DNA of 64,000 bases from Pseudoalteromonas sp. P1-9 (lineage in GTDB: Bacteria; Pseudomonadota; Gammaproteobacteria; Enterobacterales; Alteromonadaceae), in the NCBI RefSeq assembly GCF_001399975.1, contig NZ_LKBD01000009.1:56265-120264 (forward strand). Reading direction: 5' to 3'. Of this stretch, positions 52,846 through 61,802 are shown piece after piece. The notes under the pieces were generated by a model. It worked only from the letters and a program-made list of their open reading frames with translations, ran no database searches and had not been told where the DNA came from. The translations under genes were made by a program, and so were the position numbers. The first letter of the stretch is position 1. Each line of letters starts with the position of its first letter.

Positions 52846-53877
52846 GTGGTAAATCACACCTCTTCATTAAATAAATCACTAAAAGCGTCCCCTCAACAGG
52901 ATGGAAAATCCGTTACAGTTCATGATGTTGCCCGCGTTGCAGGGGTGTCTAAATCAACTGTATCGTTAGTTTTACGCGGCAGTGAAAAAACAAGTGCGAA
53001 AGCAAAAGACAAAGTGCTAAAGGCGATTGAAGAAACCGGTTACGTGTATAACCGAGATGCTGCAGCCATGCGCAGTAAATCATCGGACTTAGTGGCCATA
53101 GTCATTAATGATTTAACTAACCCGTATTCTGCTAAATTGGCGGTGGCACTTGAAAAACATGTTCGTCAGTTAGGGCTAATGGCAACGCTAGTTAACACCA
53201 GTGAAGATGTAGAAACACAAACGCAAATTGTTGCCAAACTGAAAGAATATCGGGTTAAAGCCTTTATTATTTGTCCTGCACCCAATACTGAAGCACAGTG
53301 GCTTGAAGAGTTGCAAACAATGCAAACCCAAGTGGTGAGTATTATGCGTCAAGTAAGCGGTAGCACTATACCTTGTGTAATTCCTGACAATGAAAAGGGG
53401 GTTTACACCGCCACCAAAGCACTAATAAAACGCGGCCATAAACAAATTTCGTTTATTGGAGGTGATGATGCGATTTCGGATTATCATCAACGATTATTAG
53501 GTTTTAAAAACGCTATTAATGAACACTCAGATGTAAGCTCTTGGGTATTTAATAGTGCGACTAACCGCCAAGGCGGACGATTGGCGATGTCGATGTGTTT
53601 AGAAAAAGTGCCAAGCATTGAATCGGTAATGTGTTTTAACGATATTGTGGCATACGGTGTGATGGAATATTTGGCCGAACAAAATATTAAACCCGGAACG
53701 GATATTGGCGTTATTGGTTTTGATGATTTAGACGACTCTAAACTAATGAGTGTGCCACTCAGTACTGTAAAAATTGACGCGGACGATATAGCCAAAGCGG
53801 TGTGTGAGATCTTAAAAGGTGATGAAACAGTAAACTTAAAACAAGTACCTGTTAGCCTTATTGAGCGTTGCTCTTAA
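52846..53877 (+). CDS. LacI-family repressor of the mannoside operon
   Basis: 343 residues. Helix-turn-helix and hinge at about 22-80 (VTVHDVARVAGVSKSTVSLVLRG, YVYNRDAAAMRSKSSDLVAI), then the periplasmic-binding-like effector domain (VVINDLTNPYSAKLA, FIGGDDAISDYHQRLLGFKN, VIGFDDLDDSKLMSVPLSTV). Divergent from the GH92-GH92-porter-kinase-isomerase operon, with its palindromic site between. Mannose or fructose-type effector is inferred. Start GTG 52846. Confidence 0.9.
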   Translation: MVNHTSSLNKSLKASPQQDGKSVTVHDVARVAGVSKSTVSLVLRGSEKTSAKAKDKVLKAIEETGYVYNRDAAAMRSKSSDLVAIVINDLTNPYSAKLAVALEKHVRQLGLMATLVNTSEDVETQTQIVAKLKEYRVKAFIICPAPNTEAQWLEELQTMQTQVVSIMRQVSGSTIPCVIPDNEKGVYTATKALIKRGHKQISFIGGDDAISDYHQRLLGFKNAINEHSDVSSWVFNSATNRQGGRLAMSMCLEKVPSIESVMCFNDIVAYGVMEYLAEQNIKPGTDIGVIGFDDLDDSKLMSVPLSTVKIDADDIAKAVCEILKGDETVNLKQVPVSLIERCS

Positions 53878-53894
53878 GTGTTAGCGCGTTAAAC

Positions 53895-53919
53895 ATCAGC
53901 CGAGAGTGTCTCGGCTGAT
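53895..53919. terminator. Hairpin between convergent lacI-type and serine hydrolase genes
   Basis: Perfect 11-bp stem ATCAGCCGAGA/TCTCGGCTGAT with a 3-base loop, no clear T tract on either side. Probably a terminator. Confidence 0.55.
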
Positions 53920-53931
53920 AGTTATTGATCA

Positions 53932-55446
53932 TTAGTCGTTAGTTTTGAGAAGCTTGTTTAGTTGTAACGCATTATGTGAATTTGGCCCCACACTGGCGCT
54001 AACAGATTTACGTGTTGCAACGGCTTGCCGACTCACAAAGTAGTCATAGCTTTGCCCTTCATCAGTTGAGACAAAATTAAAAGCTAGTTGTTGCTCATTC
54101 AATGTTAAAACAAACATATTAGCAGAGACAGGTGTGAGTGTTTCGCTATAAGTTACCCCTTGTGCGTCAAGCGCTGGCATGGATACCTGTAGCTTGCCCG
54201 ATATGTTTGTAATGGTTAAATCCAAACCATAAATGGTGTATTCACCAGCAAATTTATCAAATAACTCAGTGTTAACGGCTGGTAATTCAAACGGCTGTGC
54301 TTCTGGCAGCACATTGACATGTTTAAGCGCTGCAATCAATGTACCTGATAAATTATCTGACTCACCGCTGCTAAGCACTGAAACTGCTAGGTCATGATCT
54401 GGGAATACATAAAACAAGCTGGTGTAAGCATTAGCATTGCCACCGTGTTCAAAATGCCTAATTGGGTACCATTTGTTGTCATACATAAAACCATCGCTGA
54501 CAAACATGCCATAGCCATAATGAACAGGCAGCGGATTGGGTATTAATACGTGTTTGCCGCTAAGTGTTTGCGAGGATGCCTGTGTAAGCACATTTTCATT
54601 ACCTTGAAGTAAGAGCTTTGCCAGATTAAGCATTTCTGTTGGCGTTGACCAGGTATTGCCCCCCGCTGGTAATACGACTTCAGAGAAAAGTAATTCCTCG
54701 ATACTGGTGTGCTTTTTAATTTGATTATTGCCGTCATCAATACTGAGCGCAAAATTGCCATCGGCTTTTACTTCTTCATTTGAAAATGTTGAGCGCGTCA
54801 TAGCAAGTGGCGTAAATACTTCTTGCTCTACATAACTTGCATAATCAAGCCCACTTTCTAACGCGATCACGGCACCTAAATACGAATAATTAGGGTTAGA
54901 GTAGTTGTAGAAAAGTCCAGGTTGGTTAAGCACACCATTATCAATGGTGTATTCATCGCGCATAAACGAAATTAAATCTGAATCTTCACTAATGCCTTCA
55001 TAGTCATCTTCAAACGCACCCTTGTGAGTCATTAACCATTCAAGCTCAATTGCTTGCCAAAAAGCAGCGTGCTCAGTAGGAAAGTTTATATTTGGTAGGT
55101 GATCAACAAGTTTATCGTCTAGCGCTAAACGATTTTGTTCAACAAGTTGAAGTGCGGCAATGCTGGTAAGTACTTTGGTGGTAGAGCCAATTTGAAAAAG
55201 GGTGTTTTTATCAGCTTTTTCGGTACTATTTGGCTGCTTATTGCCAACCGCATCAGCAAAAACGACTTCGCCTTTATGATAAATGGCAACTGAAATTGCA
55301 CCCGCATTATTACTAATACGATCTTGTTCTGCTTGTTGCATTAATGCTGAGGGCGGGGTTATTACAACAGCATCATCTTTTTTTGATGAGCCGCCGCAGC
55401 CAGTGACTAATAGTGTAAATGTGATTAAAAATAGCGTGTGTTTCAT
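53932..55446 (-). CDS. Serine beta-lactamase-like hydrolase lipoprotein
   Basis: About 504 residues: lipobox VTGC, class C beta-lactamase/esterase fold (about 35-390) with the nucleophile motif IGSTTKVL (S-x-x-K), the tyrosine motif FYNYSNPNYSYLG (Y-x-N) and FEHGGNANAY (H-x-G), followed by a C-terminal beta-rich domain (about 390-500) like the DUF3471/lipocalin-type tail of such hydrolases. It is probably an esterase or peptidase rather than an antibiotic-resistance enzyme. ATG 55446 has AAGGA 7 bases ahead. Confidence 0.87.
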   Translation of the reverse strand: MKHTLFLITFTLLVTGCGGSSKKDDAVVITPPSALMQQAEQDRISNNAGAISVAIYHKGEVVFADAVGNKQPNSTEKADKNTLFQIGSTTKVLTSIAALQLVEQNRLALDDKLVDHLPNINFPTEHAAFWQAIELEWLMTHKGAFEDDYEGISEDSDLISFMRDEYTIDNGVLNQPGLFYNYSNPNYSYLGAVIALESGLDYASYVEQEVFTPLAMTRSTFSNEEVKADGNFALSIDDGNNQIKKHTSIEELLFSEVVLPAGGNTWSTPTEMLNLAKLLLQGNENVLTQASSQTLSGKHVLIPNPLPVHYGYGMFVSDGFMYDNKWYPIRHFEHGGNANAYTSLFYVFPDHDLAVSVLSSGESDNLSGTLIAALKHVNVLPEAQPFELPAVNTELFDKFAGEYTIYGLDLTITNISGKLQVSMPALDAQGVTYSETLTPVSANMFVLTLNEQQLAFNFVSTDEGQSYDYFVSRQAVATRKSVSASVGPNSHNALQLNKLLKTND

Positions 55447-55592
55447 TCTATATTCCTTGATAAAAAGTAACAGTAAATAGACTATAAAACGCACAGTTTC
55501 GGTTTTCTGTAAGTGTTAGTGAGGCTTTGTGAGAAACTGTTGCTTTGTGTAAGTGTGCTTTTGCACTTTTAGGGCAGGATCCATAATCCTTA

Positions 55593-55650
55593 TTGATAAC
55601 TCAAATGGATATGTTATATTATCTCATTATTTGTGATGAGAATCATTTTG
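55593..55650 (+). promoter_or_regulatory. Promoter with Zur-like and Fur-like boxes ahead of the MerC gene
   Basis: TTGATA (55593-55598) and TATATT (55615-55620), 16-bp spacer. ATGTTATATTATCTCAT (55611-55627) matches the gammaproteobacterial Zur core ATGTTATANTATAACAT at 14 of 16 fixed positions and covers the -10. Just after it, TGATGAGAATCATTTTG (55634-55650) looks like half of a classic Fur box (AATGAGAATCATT). Either repressor would block this promoter. Both consensus sequences are from memory. Confidence 0.55.
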
Positions 55651-56045
55651 TGCAACAACGTCTAGATAAATTAGCCATTAGTATTTCTTCATTGTGTATC
55701 GTGCACTGCTTATTACTGCCAATAGGTATTGTGCTTATCCCTTCAATTGGTTTACAAACGCTTGCTGACGAAGCGTTTCACCAAATGCTGGTTGTTGCAG
55801 TGTTATTAACCAGTTGTAGTGCATTATTTATGGGCTGCAGACGACATAAAGCATGGCGTGTTTTGGCTTGGGGGTTGGGCGGTTTATTACTCTTAATTGG
55901 TGCGGTGTTATTTGGCCATGACTTTGGTGAACTCTTTGAAAAAGGGTTAACTTTAGTTGGGTCGCTTTTTGTGATTATTGGTCATGTTCAAAATTATCGT
56001 TTGTGTAAACAACTTGAATGTAGCCATCAAACGTGTCCCGAATAA
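55650..56045 (+). CDS. MerC-domain membrane protein
   Basis: 131 residues with four helices and the MerC-family opening QQRLDKLAISISSLCIVHCLLLPIG, whose C-x-x-x-C pair lies in the first helix, then CRRHKAWRVLAWGLGGLLLLIGAVL. MerC carries mercuric ions in Tn21; many chromosomal members lie outside mer loci. I chose GTG 55650, because the promoter and metal-repressor boxes occupy the upstream part of the open frame; ATG 55605 is inside the promoter. A zinc or iron link is suggested by the boxes. Confidence 0.75.
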   Translation: MQQRLDKLAISISSLCIVHCLLLPIGIVLIPSIGLQTLADEAFHQMLVVAVLLTSCSALFMGCRRHKAWRVLAWGLGGLLLLIGAVLFGHDFGELFEKGLTLVGSLFVIIGHVQNYRLCKQLECSHQTCPE

Positions 56046-56124
56046 ACTCTCGCTTTAAAACATGATATACGTGCTAAGTATCTAAAATATTTAAATGCTT
56101 AACACGTAGCGATTACAAAAGAAG

Positions 56125-57297
56125 TTACACCAACGTTGCTTCTTTTCGTGCCAAATGTGGGTTAATAAACTGACTTAATATCAGTGAACAAAACGCTAGT
56201 ACTGCACCAAAATAAAACACCAGTGAATTATCGTAAAGCCATACTAAACCAAAGCTTGCTGGAATAATTACTGCAGCAATATGGTTGATGGTAAAACTTA
56301 CGCCAGCTGTTGCGGCAATGTCTTCAGGGCGAGCGATTTTCTGGAAGTAGGTTTTAATGGCAATTGCCATCGCAAAAAAGATATGGTCAATCACATATAA
56401 CACAGCAGCGCCGGTTGCACTTTCGACAATAGCATAACCAATAAATACAAATATTAGTCCAATATATTCGATTGATAATGCGCGCTGCTCGCCAATCTTA
56501 CCGATCATTTTGCCAATTTTTGGCGCAATAAATATATTCAGTAGATGGTTAAGCATATAAAGTGCGGAAATTTCAGCAACGCCGTAACCAAATTTTTCAA
56601 CCATTAAAAAGCCGGCAAACACCATGAAAATTTGACGCCTTGCACCTGAGAAAAAAGTGAGTAAATAGAAGAGGGTATACTCTTTTCTTAAAATCAGTTT
56701 TTTGTTTTGTGCAGCGTGTTGCTGAAAGTGTGGGTGTGAGAGCCAAAGCCAAAGAGTTGCAACTAAGCCAATTCCACCAACAAACAAATAAACAAATTGA
56801 TACGAGGTTGCCATAAAGGTAAACAAGAACCAAATAATGGCAAATGCACACAGTGATGCAATTGATTTGATAGACAGTAACTTACCGAGCTTTTCAGGCG
56901 CTTCTTCTTTACTAAACCACTGCAAACTCAGTGATTGATTAATCGTCTCATAGTAATGAAAACCAATCGACATAAGTACTGTGGTTGCGTACAAACCATA
57001 AACTGTTGGAAATAGCCCCGTAAGTGCTACACCGATTACTAATAGCGCGAGAGAAATAAGTGCAAAGGTTTGCTCTTTTAATACCAGTAATACAAACACC
57101 GCAGTAAAGGCAAGAAACCCCGGTATTTCTCGAAGTGACTGCAACATGCCTATTTTGGCGCCGTTAAAATTAGCGGCTTCAATCGCAAAGTTATTTAACA
57201 GTGCATTCCACGTTGAAAAGGTAAATGCCATTACTGCACCGGCAATAGCTAAAAAGCTAAAGGGACTGGCTTTATAAGATTTGATAGCGTTAAGCAA
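56125..57297 (-). CDS. MFS transporter divergent from an AraC regulator
   Basis: About 390 residues, twelve helices of the major facilitator type: FTFSTWNALLNNFAIEAANF, SIGFHYYETINQSLSLQWF, FLTFFSGARRQIFMVFAGFL, IGLIFVFIGYAIVES. I placed the start at a TTG at 57297, which has AGGAG 7 bases ahead; an ATG at 57360 has no ribosome site. Divergent from the AraC-type gene at 57418, an arrangement like nimT/nimR, so regulator-controlled export is plausible. Substrate unknown. Confidence 0.8.
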   Translation of the reverse strand: MLNAIKSYKASPFSFLAIAGAVMAFTFSTWNALLNNFAIEAANFNGAKIGMLQSLREIPGFLAFTAVFVLLVLKEQTFALISLALLVIGVALTGLFPTVYGLYATTVLMSIGFHYYETINQSLSLQWFSKEEAPEKLGKLLSIKSIASLCAFAIIWFLFTFMATSYQFVYLFVGGIGLVATLWLWLSHPHFQQHAAQNKKLILRKEYTLFYLLTFFSGARRQIFMVFAGFLMVEKFGYGVAEISALYMLNHLLNIFIAPKIGKMIGKIGEQRALSIEYIGLIFVFIGYAIVESATGAAVLYVIDHIFFAMAIAIKTYFQKIARPEDIAATAGVSFTINHIAAVIIPASFGLVWLYDNSLVFYFGAVLAFCSLILSQFINPHLARKEATLV

Positions 57298-57417
57298 AGT
57301 GACGCTCCTGTCGGTTTTGAATAAGAACGCTAAAAGTGTAAAGCAGTAACGCTTTGTCATGTTATCGAATATATGACATTCTATTTATAAAATCAGACAA
57401 GATTATAATACACATTA

Positions 57418-58215
57418 ATGAACCAATGGCGCTCAACTCCTTCTCGCTTTAAAAAGAAAATCCTTGGCAGACCAGTGTTGCCAAGAGCCACCAATATGCC
57501 GCCGTGGGAGCATGTAAAAACCCATAAACATACGTGGGGACAGCTTGCTTATACCAGTAATGGCGTACTTACGCTTTTTACGCCGGAAGGCAAATTTATT
57601 ATTCCGCCCCAGCAAGCGCTTTGGCTGCCACCTGGGCTTGAGCATGAAAGTTTTTGTCGCTATGGCGGTAAGTTTCGCAGTGTTTATATTGATGAAAAGT
57701 TTACCGAACGGTTAGGCACATCTGCCAAATCAATTGAAGTCGATAGTGTACTCCGTGCGTTTATTTTAGAGATCTGCACGTGGCAAGATGACTATCAATT
57801 AGATGATAAAACTCAGCGTTTTATCGATGTGTTTATTGACCGTATTGAACTTGCCAAAGAAACTAACTTTGTGATGCCACTAAGTGAGGATGTACGTTTA
57901 ATGCCAATTATTAGTGAGCTTTTGGCTAACCCTGGGAATAAACTCACCATTGAACAGTGGGGTGAAAAGGTGGGTGCATCAAGCCGTACGCTCAGTCGTT
58001 TGTTCAATAAGCAAATGAATATGGGGTTTTCACAGTGGAAACAAAAGCTTAAAGCATTTAAAGCGGTAGAGTTATTAGAAGCAGGGTATCGTCAGCAAGA
58101 TATTGCACATCAACTCGGCTTTGAATCGGTGTCGGCATTTAATACCGCATTTAAACATTATTTTGGCATAGCCCCAAATGCCTATGTAAAATCACATCAC
58201 GTAAATAAAAGCTGA
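57418..58215 (+). CDS. AraC-family regulator with cupin domain (NimR-like)
   Basis: 265 residues: an N-terminal cupin (about 25-105; HKHTWGQLAYTSNGVLTLFT, IIPPQQALWLPPGLEHE) and C-terminal AraC domain (about 160-260; LTIEQWGEKVGASSRTLSRLFNKQMNMGFSQWKQKLK, QDIAHQLGFESVSAFNTAFKHYFGIAPNAY). This is the layout of NimR/YeaM. Probable regulator of the divergent MFS gene. TATAAT at 57404-57409 would place the transcript start nearly at the ATG, hence perhaps a leaderless mRNA. Confidence 0.85.
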   Translation: MNQWRSTPSRFKKKILGRPVLPRATNMPPWEHVKTHKHTWGQLAYTSNGVLTLFTPEGKFIIPPQQALWLPPGLEHESFCRYGGKFRSVYIDEKFTERLGTSAKSIEVDSVLRAFILEICTWQDDYQLDDKTQRFIDVFIDRIELAKETNFVMPLSEDVRLMPIISELLANPGNKLTIEQWGEKVGASSRTLSRLFNKQMNMGFSQWKQKLKAFKAVELLEAGYRQQDIAHQLGFESVSAFNTAFKHYFGIAPNAYVKSHHVNKS

Positions 58216-58237
58216 CTTAGGGTATGGGTTTTTGTGA

Positions 58238-58981
58238 TTACTTAGCACCGTATTTAGCCAAGATAGCGTCAATTTTACCGCTTTTTTGTAGCACCAAAAA
58301 CGCGTGTTTTAGTTTGCTAACAAGCGCAGGTGAAACGCTCTGCTTGCTGAACGCAAAATAAACCGCAGCCTTGTTTACAATAAGCGGATGAATTTTCAAG
58401 TTTGGCATTGCCGTGCCTTGTTGTTGTTCAAACATGATATTGAGTTTGGCCTCAAGGTATCCTGAAATACGCTGCGATTTTAATAAAATGGCTTTGGTTT
58501 GATTATTTGTCACCCAAACAATTTTATCTTTATTCCGTTCAGACTGTGCCAAGGTGTTCATAAAGGCTTCGCCGTAGAACGACCCTGTTTGAATGGCAAC
58601 GGGGTTATTTAGTGAAAAAAGCTGTGTTACTTGAGTGATTTCTTCACTCATGGGCGGGCTAACAAATACCAAAGTTTCAAAGCGTTGCGGACCAACAAAG
58701 TAGGCAAACTGCTCGCGTTCGTCGGTTTTAGTAACCGACATCATCAAATCAATTTCACCATTTTCGAGCAGCTTAAGCGAGCGCGCCCAAGGTAAATCGA
58801 CAAAATCGAATTCACAGTGTGCTTCATTTAATAATAGCTCGGCTAGTTCAACATCGAGCCCTTGCCAGCGGCCCGTAACTTTCTGTGATTGTGCAGAATA
58901 TTGCTCAACTCGCACGGTAATGTCACATGAAAACAAATCACATGCAAAAAGAACCAGTGCTAAACAAACATACTTGAGCAT
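58238..58981 (-). CDS. Periplasmic solute-binding protein (SBP_bac_3 type)
   Basis: About 247 residues: signal peptide (MLKYVCLALVLFACDLFSC) and a type 3 binding fold: RWQGLDVELAELLLNEAHCEFDFVDLPWARSLKLLENGEIDLMMSVTKTDERE, then VAIQTGSFYG and a closing LKHAFLVLQKSGKIDAILAKYG. Found in amino-acid uptake or as stand-alone periplasmic sensors; no permease genes are nearby, so the second is likely. ATG 58981 chosen over GTG 58993. Confidence 0.85.
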   Translation of the reverse strand: MLKYVCLALVLFACDLFSCDITVRVEQYSAQSQKVTGRWQGLDVELAELLLNEAHCEFDFVDLPWARSLKLLENGEIDLMMSVTKTDEREQFAYFVGPQRFETLVFVSPPMSEEITQVTQLFSLNNPVAIQTGSFYGEAFMNTLAQSERNKDKIVWVTNNQTKAILLKSQRISGYLEAKLNIMFEQQQGTAMPNLKIHPLIVNKAAVYFAFSKQSVSPALVSKLKHAFLVLQKSGKIDAILAKYGAK

Positions 58982-59105
58982 AAGGGCGGTCACAACAACT
59001 AAACGTAAAGTAATAGCCTACCTTAAGCATGGGTTGCTTTAAATCAAAAATGACTACTTTTTTGCGTTGAATCACAAGAGTGGAAATAATTGTTTGAAGC
59101 AAAAG

Positions 59106-59146
59106 ATTACATGTGTAATTATTAGGGTTAAGATTACATTTGTAAT
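59106..59146. promoter_or_regulatory. Tandem TACANNTGTA boxes (CopY/BlaI-like operators)
   Basis: Two near-identical palindromes, ATTACATGTGTAAT (59106-59119) and ATTACATTTGTAAT (59133-59146), lie 27 bp apart and just ahead of the lipoprotein ATG at 59160. Each contains TACANNTGTA, the core of CopY/BlaI/MecI operators. No such regulator is encoded in the window. Confidence 0.6.
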
Positions 59147-59159
59147 TAAAAGGATGTAT

Positions 59160-59849
59160 ATGAAATATTTAACGCTCTTATTGTGTTTATTTTTAACTGC
59201 GTGTGCCAATACACAATTGCACCTAGTGACAAAGGGCTACTCTAAAAATGAAGTTGCTGCCTTAAAAAGTAGCCTGAGCGAGCAACTCGTAAAGCAAAAA
59301 ATAGATGTGGTGTTAAGCGATATTCCACTGCCTGCGATGTTTCCTGATGCATCGCTTGCTTTAAACCCAACCTACAATCAGCCAGATGTGATTGCGCTGC
59401 TTGATCATTGGCTTTTGGCGAACGGTCATAAAACATCGCGCGAATTTCGTTTTAGCGAAGGCAATCATTATTATTCCAAAGCACATTTAGGGCTTTATCT
59501 GCGAAAACCAGGCAGTAAAGAGCAAGTAGACTTACCGCCTTATTTACGCACGCAATATTGTGATGTTGCCGACGGCACACTCGCGCTTAACAAAGGCGGG
59601 CAAGCAGTTTTAGAATATGAACTATTAGGCGATGGCAGCGATAAAATCGACACACTTAAGGGCCAATGGTTTTTTGCAGATAATCATCTTACAGTCGATT
59701 TTAAAGATTTAAGCCAAACATTTAAGTTGGCAAAGGAAGAAAAACAAACGCATTTAGGCCCGCGCCCTGCTGATGTGTATAAACCCATAAAACAATTATC
59801 AAAAAAACATATTCTAAACTGTGAATTCTTGATTATTTATATTAACTAG
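59160..59849 (+). CDS. Lipoprotein of unknown function
   Basis: About 229 residues: lipobox LTAC (Cys15), then a soluble domain: NTQLHLVTKGYSKNEVAALKSSLSEQL, a DVIALLDHWLLANGHKTSREFRF stretch, GLYLRKPGSKEQVDLPPYLRTQYCD and GQWFFADNHLTVDFKDLSQTF. I do not recognise the family. AAAAGG lies 7 bases before the ATG. It is directly behind the tandem boxes and upstream, in the same direction, of the LytS/LytTR genes. Confidence 0.7.
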   Translation: MKYLTLLLCLFLTACANTQLHLVTKGYSKNEVAALKSSLSEQLVKQKIDVVLSDIPLPAMFPDASLALNPTYNQPDVIALLDHWLLANGHKTSREFRFSEGNHYYSKAHLGLYLRKPGSKEQVDLPPYLRTQYCDVADGTLALNKGGQAVLEYELLGDGSDKIDTLKGQWFFADNHLTVDFKDLSQTFKLAKEEKQTHLGPRPADVYKPIKQLSKKHILNCEFLIIYIN

Positions 59850-59884
59850 CACTTTTAAAACTGCTGATTTCCGCTTATAGTGCG

Positions 59885-59901
59885 GCCGATTTTCGGCTTT
59901 T
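59885..59901 (+). terminator. Weak terminator after the lipoprotein
   Basis: GCCGA/TCGGC stem with a 3-base loop and four T, 36 bp after the stop. The following 59902-60044 leader has another imperfect inverted repeat, GGGAAAATCA with TGATTTTTCCC (59908-59934). Confidence 0.45.
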
Positions 59902-60044
59902 ACGAGTGGGAAAATCATTTATTTGATTTTTCCCCCTGTTAATTCGTATTTTCCCCCCACTTGTTGTTTTTGCATTAAAACGCGAAGTTTTTGTGGTTAG
60001 TCTAGGCCCTATCAGCTCATAACGACTATCAACGAGATAACAAC

Positions 60045-60782
60045 ATGAATAACAACAACGTAGAAAAACAACTGACTGTACAAAAACGCATTAACGCAGC
60101 TCTTAGCATTGGCTTAGTGTCACTGGCGGGCTATGTTGGCCTTGCTAAGCCAACGGTAGCTGAATTTGAAGAAATTAGTGTCGAGCGCTTAAACATTGTA
60201 GAGAAAAATGGCTATAACCGCATGGTACTCGCTAACTCAGATAAATCGCCAGGTGCCATTAAGCAAGGTAAAGAAGTGTTTAAACACAATTCACCGCGCC
60301 CAGGTATGATCTTCTACAACGATGAAGGGACAGAAAACGGTGGCTTTGTGTTTCGCGGCGAAAAGGTAAATGACAAAGTAAATCACGGTTTGCACATGTC
60401 ATTTGACCGTTACAACCAAGATCAAACTTTAATGATGCAACACATCGAAATGGATGATTACATGATCACCGGCTTAACCGTGATGGATAGACCAGACAGC
60501 GCGATGGACTTTGACATGACCAACCGCTTTATGGAAGCGCAAAAAGTGGGCGATACAAAAACCATGAATGAAATTGAAAACTACATGGTTGAGAATAAAT
60601 TACTCGGTGCACGCCGCGCATTTTACGGCACGTTAAATGGTGATTCTCGCCTGCAATTAAATGATGCGGATGGTAAAAAACGTATTCAAATGGTCGTAAC
60701 GAAAGACGGTGAAGCCAAACTAGAGTTTTTAGATGCCAATGGAAAGGTTATTATGCGCCTTCCAGAAACCGCCGAACAATAA
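60045..60782 (+). CDS. Membrane-anchored protein of unknown function, LytTR operon
   Basis: 245 residues with one N-terminal hydrophobic segment (about 17-35, INAALSIGLVSLAGYVGLA) and a periplasmic domain with two repeats of a beta motif: FEEISVERLNIVEKNGYNRMVLAN and GDSRLQLNDADGKKRIQMVVTKDG then AKLEFLDANGKVIMRLPE; between them PGMIFYNDEGTENGGFVFRGE. I recall similar proteins of unknown role in other bacteria. It lies 16 bp ahead of the histidine kinase and may be the sensor partner or target. Confidence 0.7.
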   Translation: MNNNNVEKQLTVQKRINAALSIGLVSLAGYVGLAKPTVAEFEEISVERLNIVEKNGYNRMVLANSDKSPGAIKQGKEVFKHNSPRPGMIFYNDEGTENGGFVFRGEKVNDKVNHGLHMSFDRYNQDQTLMMQHIEMDDYMITGLTVMDRPDSAMDFDMTNRFMEAQKVGDTKTMNEIENYMVENKLLGARRAFYGTLNGDSRLQLNDADGKKRIQMVVTKDGEAKLEFLDANGKVIMRLPETAEQ

Positions 60783-60798
60783 TAATAGGAATAAGCAC

Positions 60799-61797
60799 GT
60801 GCCAAAGGCAATTAATTATCTGGTTCTATTTGTTTTTTCATTGTTAATAGTGCTTTACGCAGCACTATTAACAACCTCGAATGGGCAAAGCCTTAATATT
60901 CATTTAGATGCGCCGTTTTGGATATTTTTACAGTGCGTAATTGCCCAGTGGCTAACGCTTAAGGTTTATCGCTTTGTAAAACAAGGTAACAGCTCAATAA
61001 CGGCGCACATTGCTAAAGTGTTTTTTGCCAGTAACTTAGTGTTTAGTACGTTAGTGACTTTGCTTGTTATAGCGCTTGAAACTGCCATTGGCATTCAGCA
61101 AGTCGATAGCATGCACATGGTTGCAACACTTGGTATGAATGCCTTGTTACATGCATTAGTAGGCGCTTATTCGCTGGCCTTTGAGTTGGTAACACGACTA
61201 CAAAGGCAGCAATTAATTTTGGCAAAAAAAGACAAAGCCTTGCTCGATAGCCAAGTAAAAACGCTGCAACAGCATATCGATCCGCATTTTTTATTTAATA
61301 ACTTAAATGTATTGTCGGCCTTAATTGTGAAAGATCCCGATGAGGCAGAAGAATATTTAGCCCAGTTCAGTGATATTTATCGTTATATTCTTGAACATAA
61401 GTCAAAAAATTTAGTGCCACTTAGCCATGAATTGGCGTTTGCTAACCATTATATGGCACTTATCAATACGCGCTTTAATGGTGCTTACACGCTCAATGTG
61501 ACACAAGGCGAGGGGACAAACACATCAGAAATTATCCCGTGTGCGCTGCAACTTGCCATTGAAAATGTGGTAAAACATAACGCAGCAAGTAGCGATAACC
61601 CGCTTGAGATCACCATAGATATTCAAAGCGATTGCATCGTAATTAGAAACCCGCTTCGCTTAAAAGCGTTTAAAGCACACTCGAGCAAAATCGGTTTGAC
61701 GCATTTAAATGCTCAGTGCCAAGCCATTTTTAACCAATCTATTTTAGTAGATGAAAGCGACGGTCATTTTTCACTTACATTGCCTCTTGGAGTTTAA
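60799..61797 (+). CDS. LytS/YehU-type sensor histidine kinase
   Basis: About 332 residues: four N-terminal helices (about 1-140), then the His-kinase domain with LQQHIDPHFLFNNLNVLSAL, where the phospho-acceptor His precedes FLFNNLN, and an ATPase domain with ALQLAIENVVKHNAA (N box) and a short G box (SKIGLTHLNAQCQAIF). Start GTG 60799 has AGGA 8 bases ahead. Pairs with the LytTR regulator 5 bp downstream. Confidence 0.88.
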   Translation: MPKAINYLVLFVFSLLIVLYAALLTTSNGQSLNIHLDAPFWIFLQCVIAQWLTLKVYRFVKQGNSSITAHIAKVFFASNLVFSTLVTLLVIALETAIGIQQVDSMHMVATLGMNALLHALVGAYSLAFELVTRLQRQQLILAKKDKALLDSQVKTLQQHIDPHFLFNNLNVLSALIVKDPDEAEEYLAQFSDIYRYILEHKSKNLVPLSHELAFANHYMALINTRFNGAYTLNVTQGEGTNTSEIIPCALQLAIENVVKHNAASSDNPLEITIDIQSDCIVIRNPLRLKAFKAHSSKIGLTHLNAQCQAIFNQSILVDESDGHFSLTLPLGV

Positions 61798-61802
61798 GTA
61801 GC

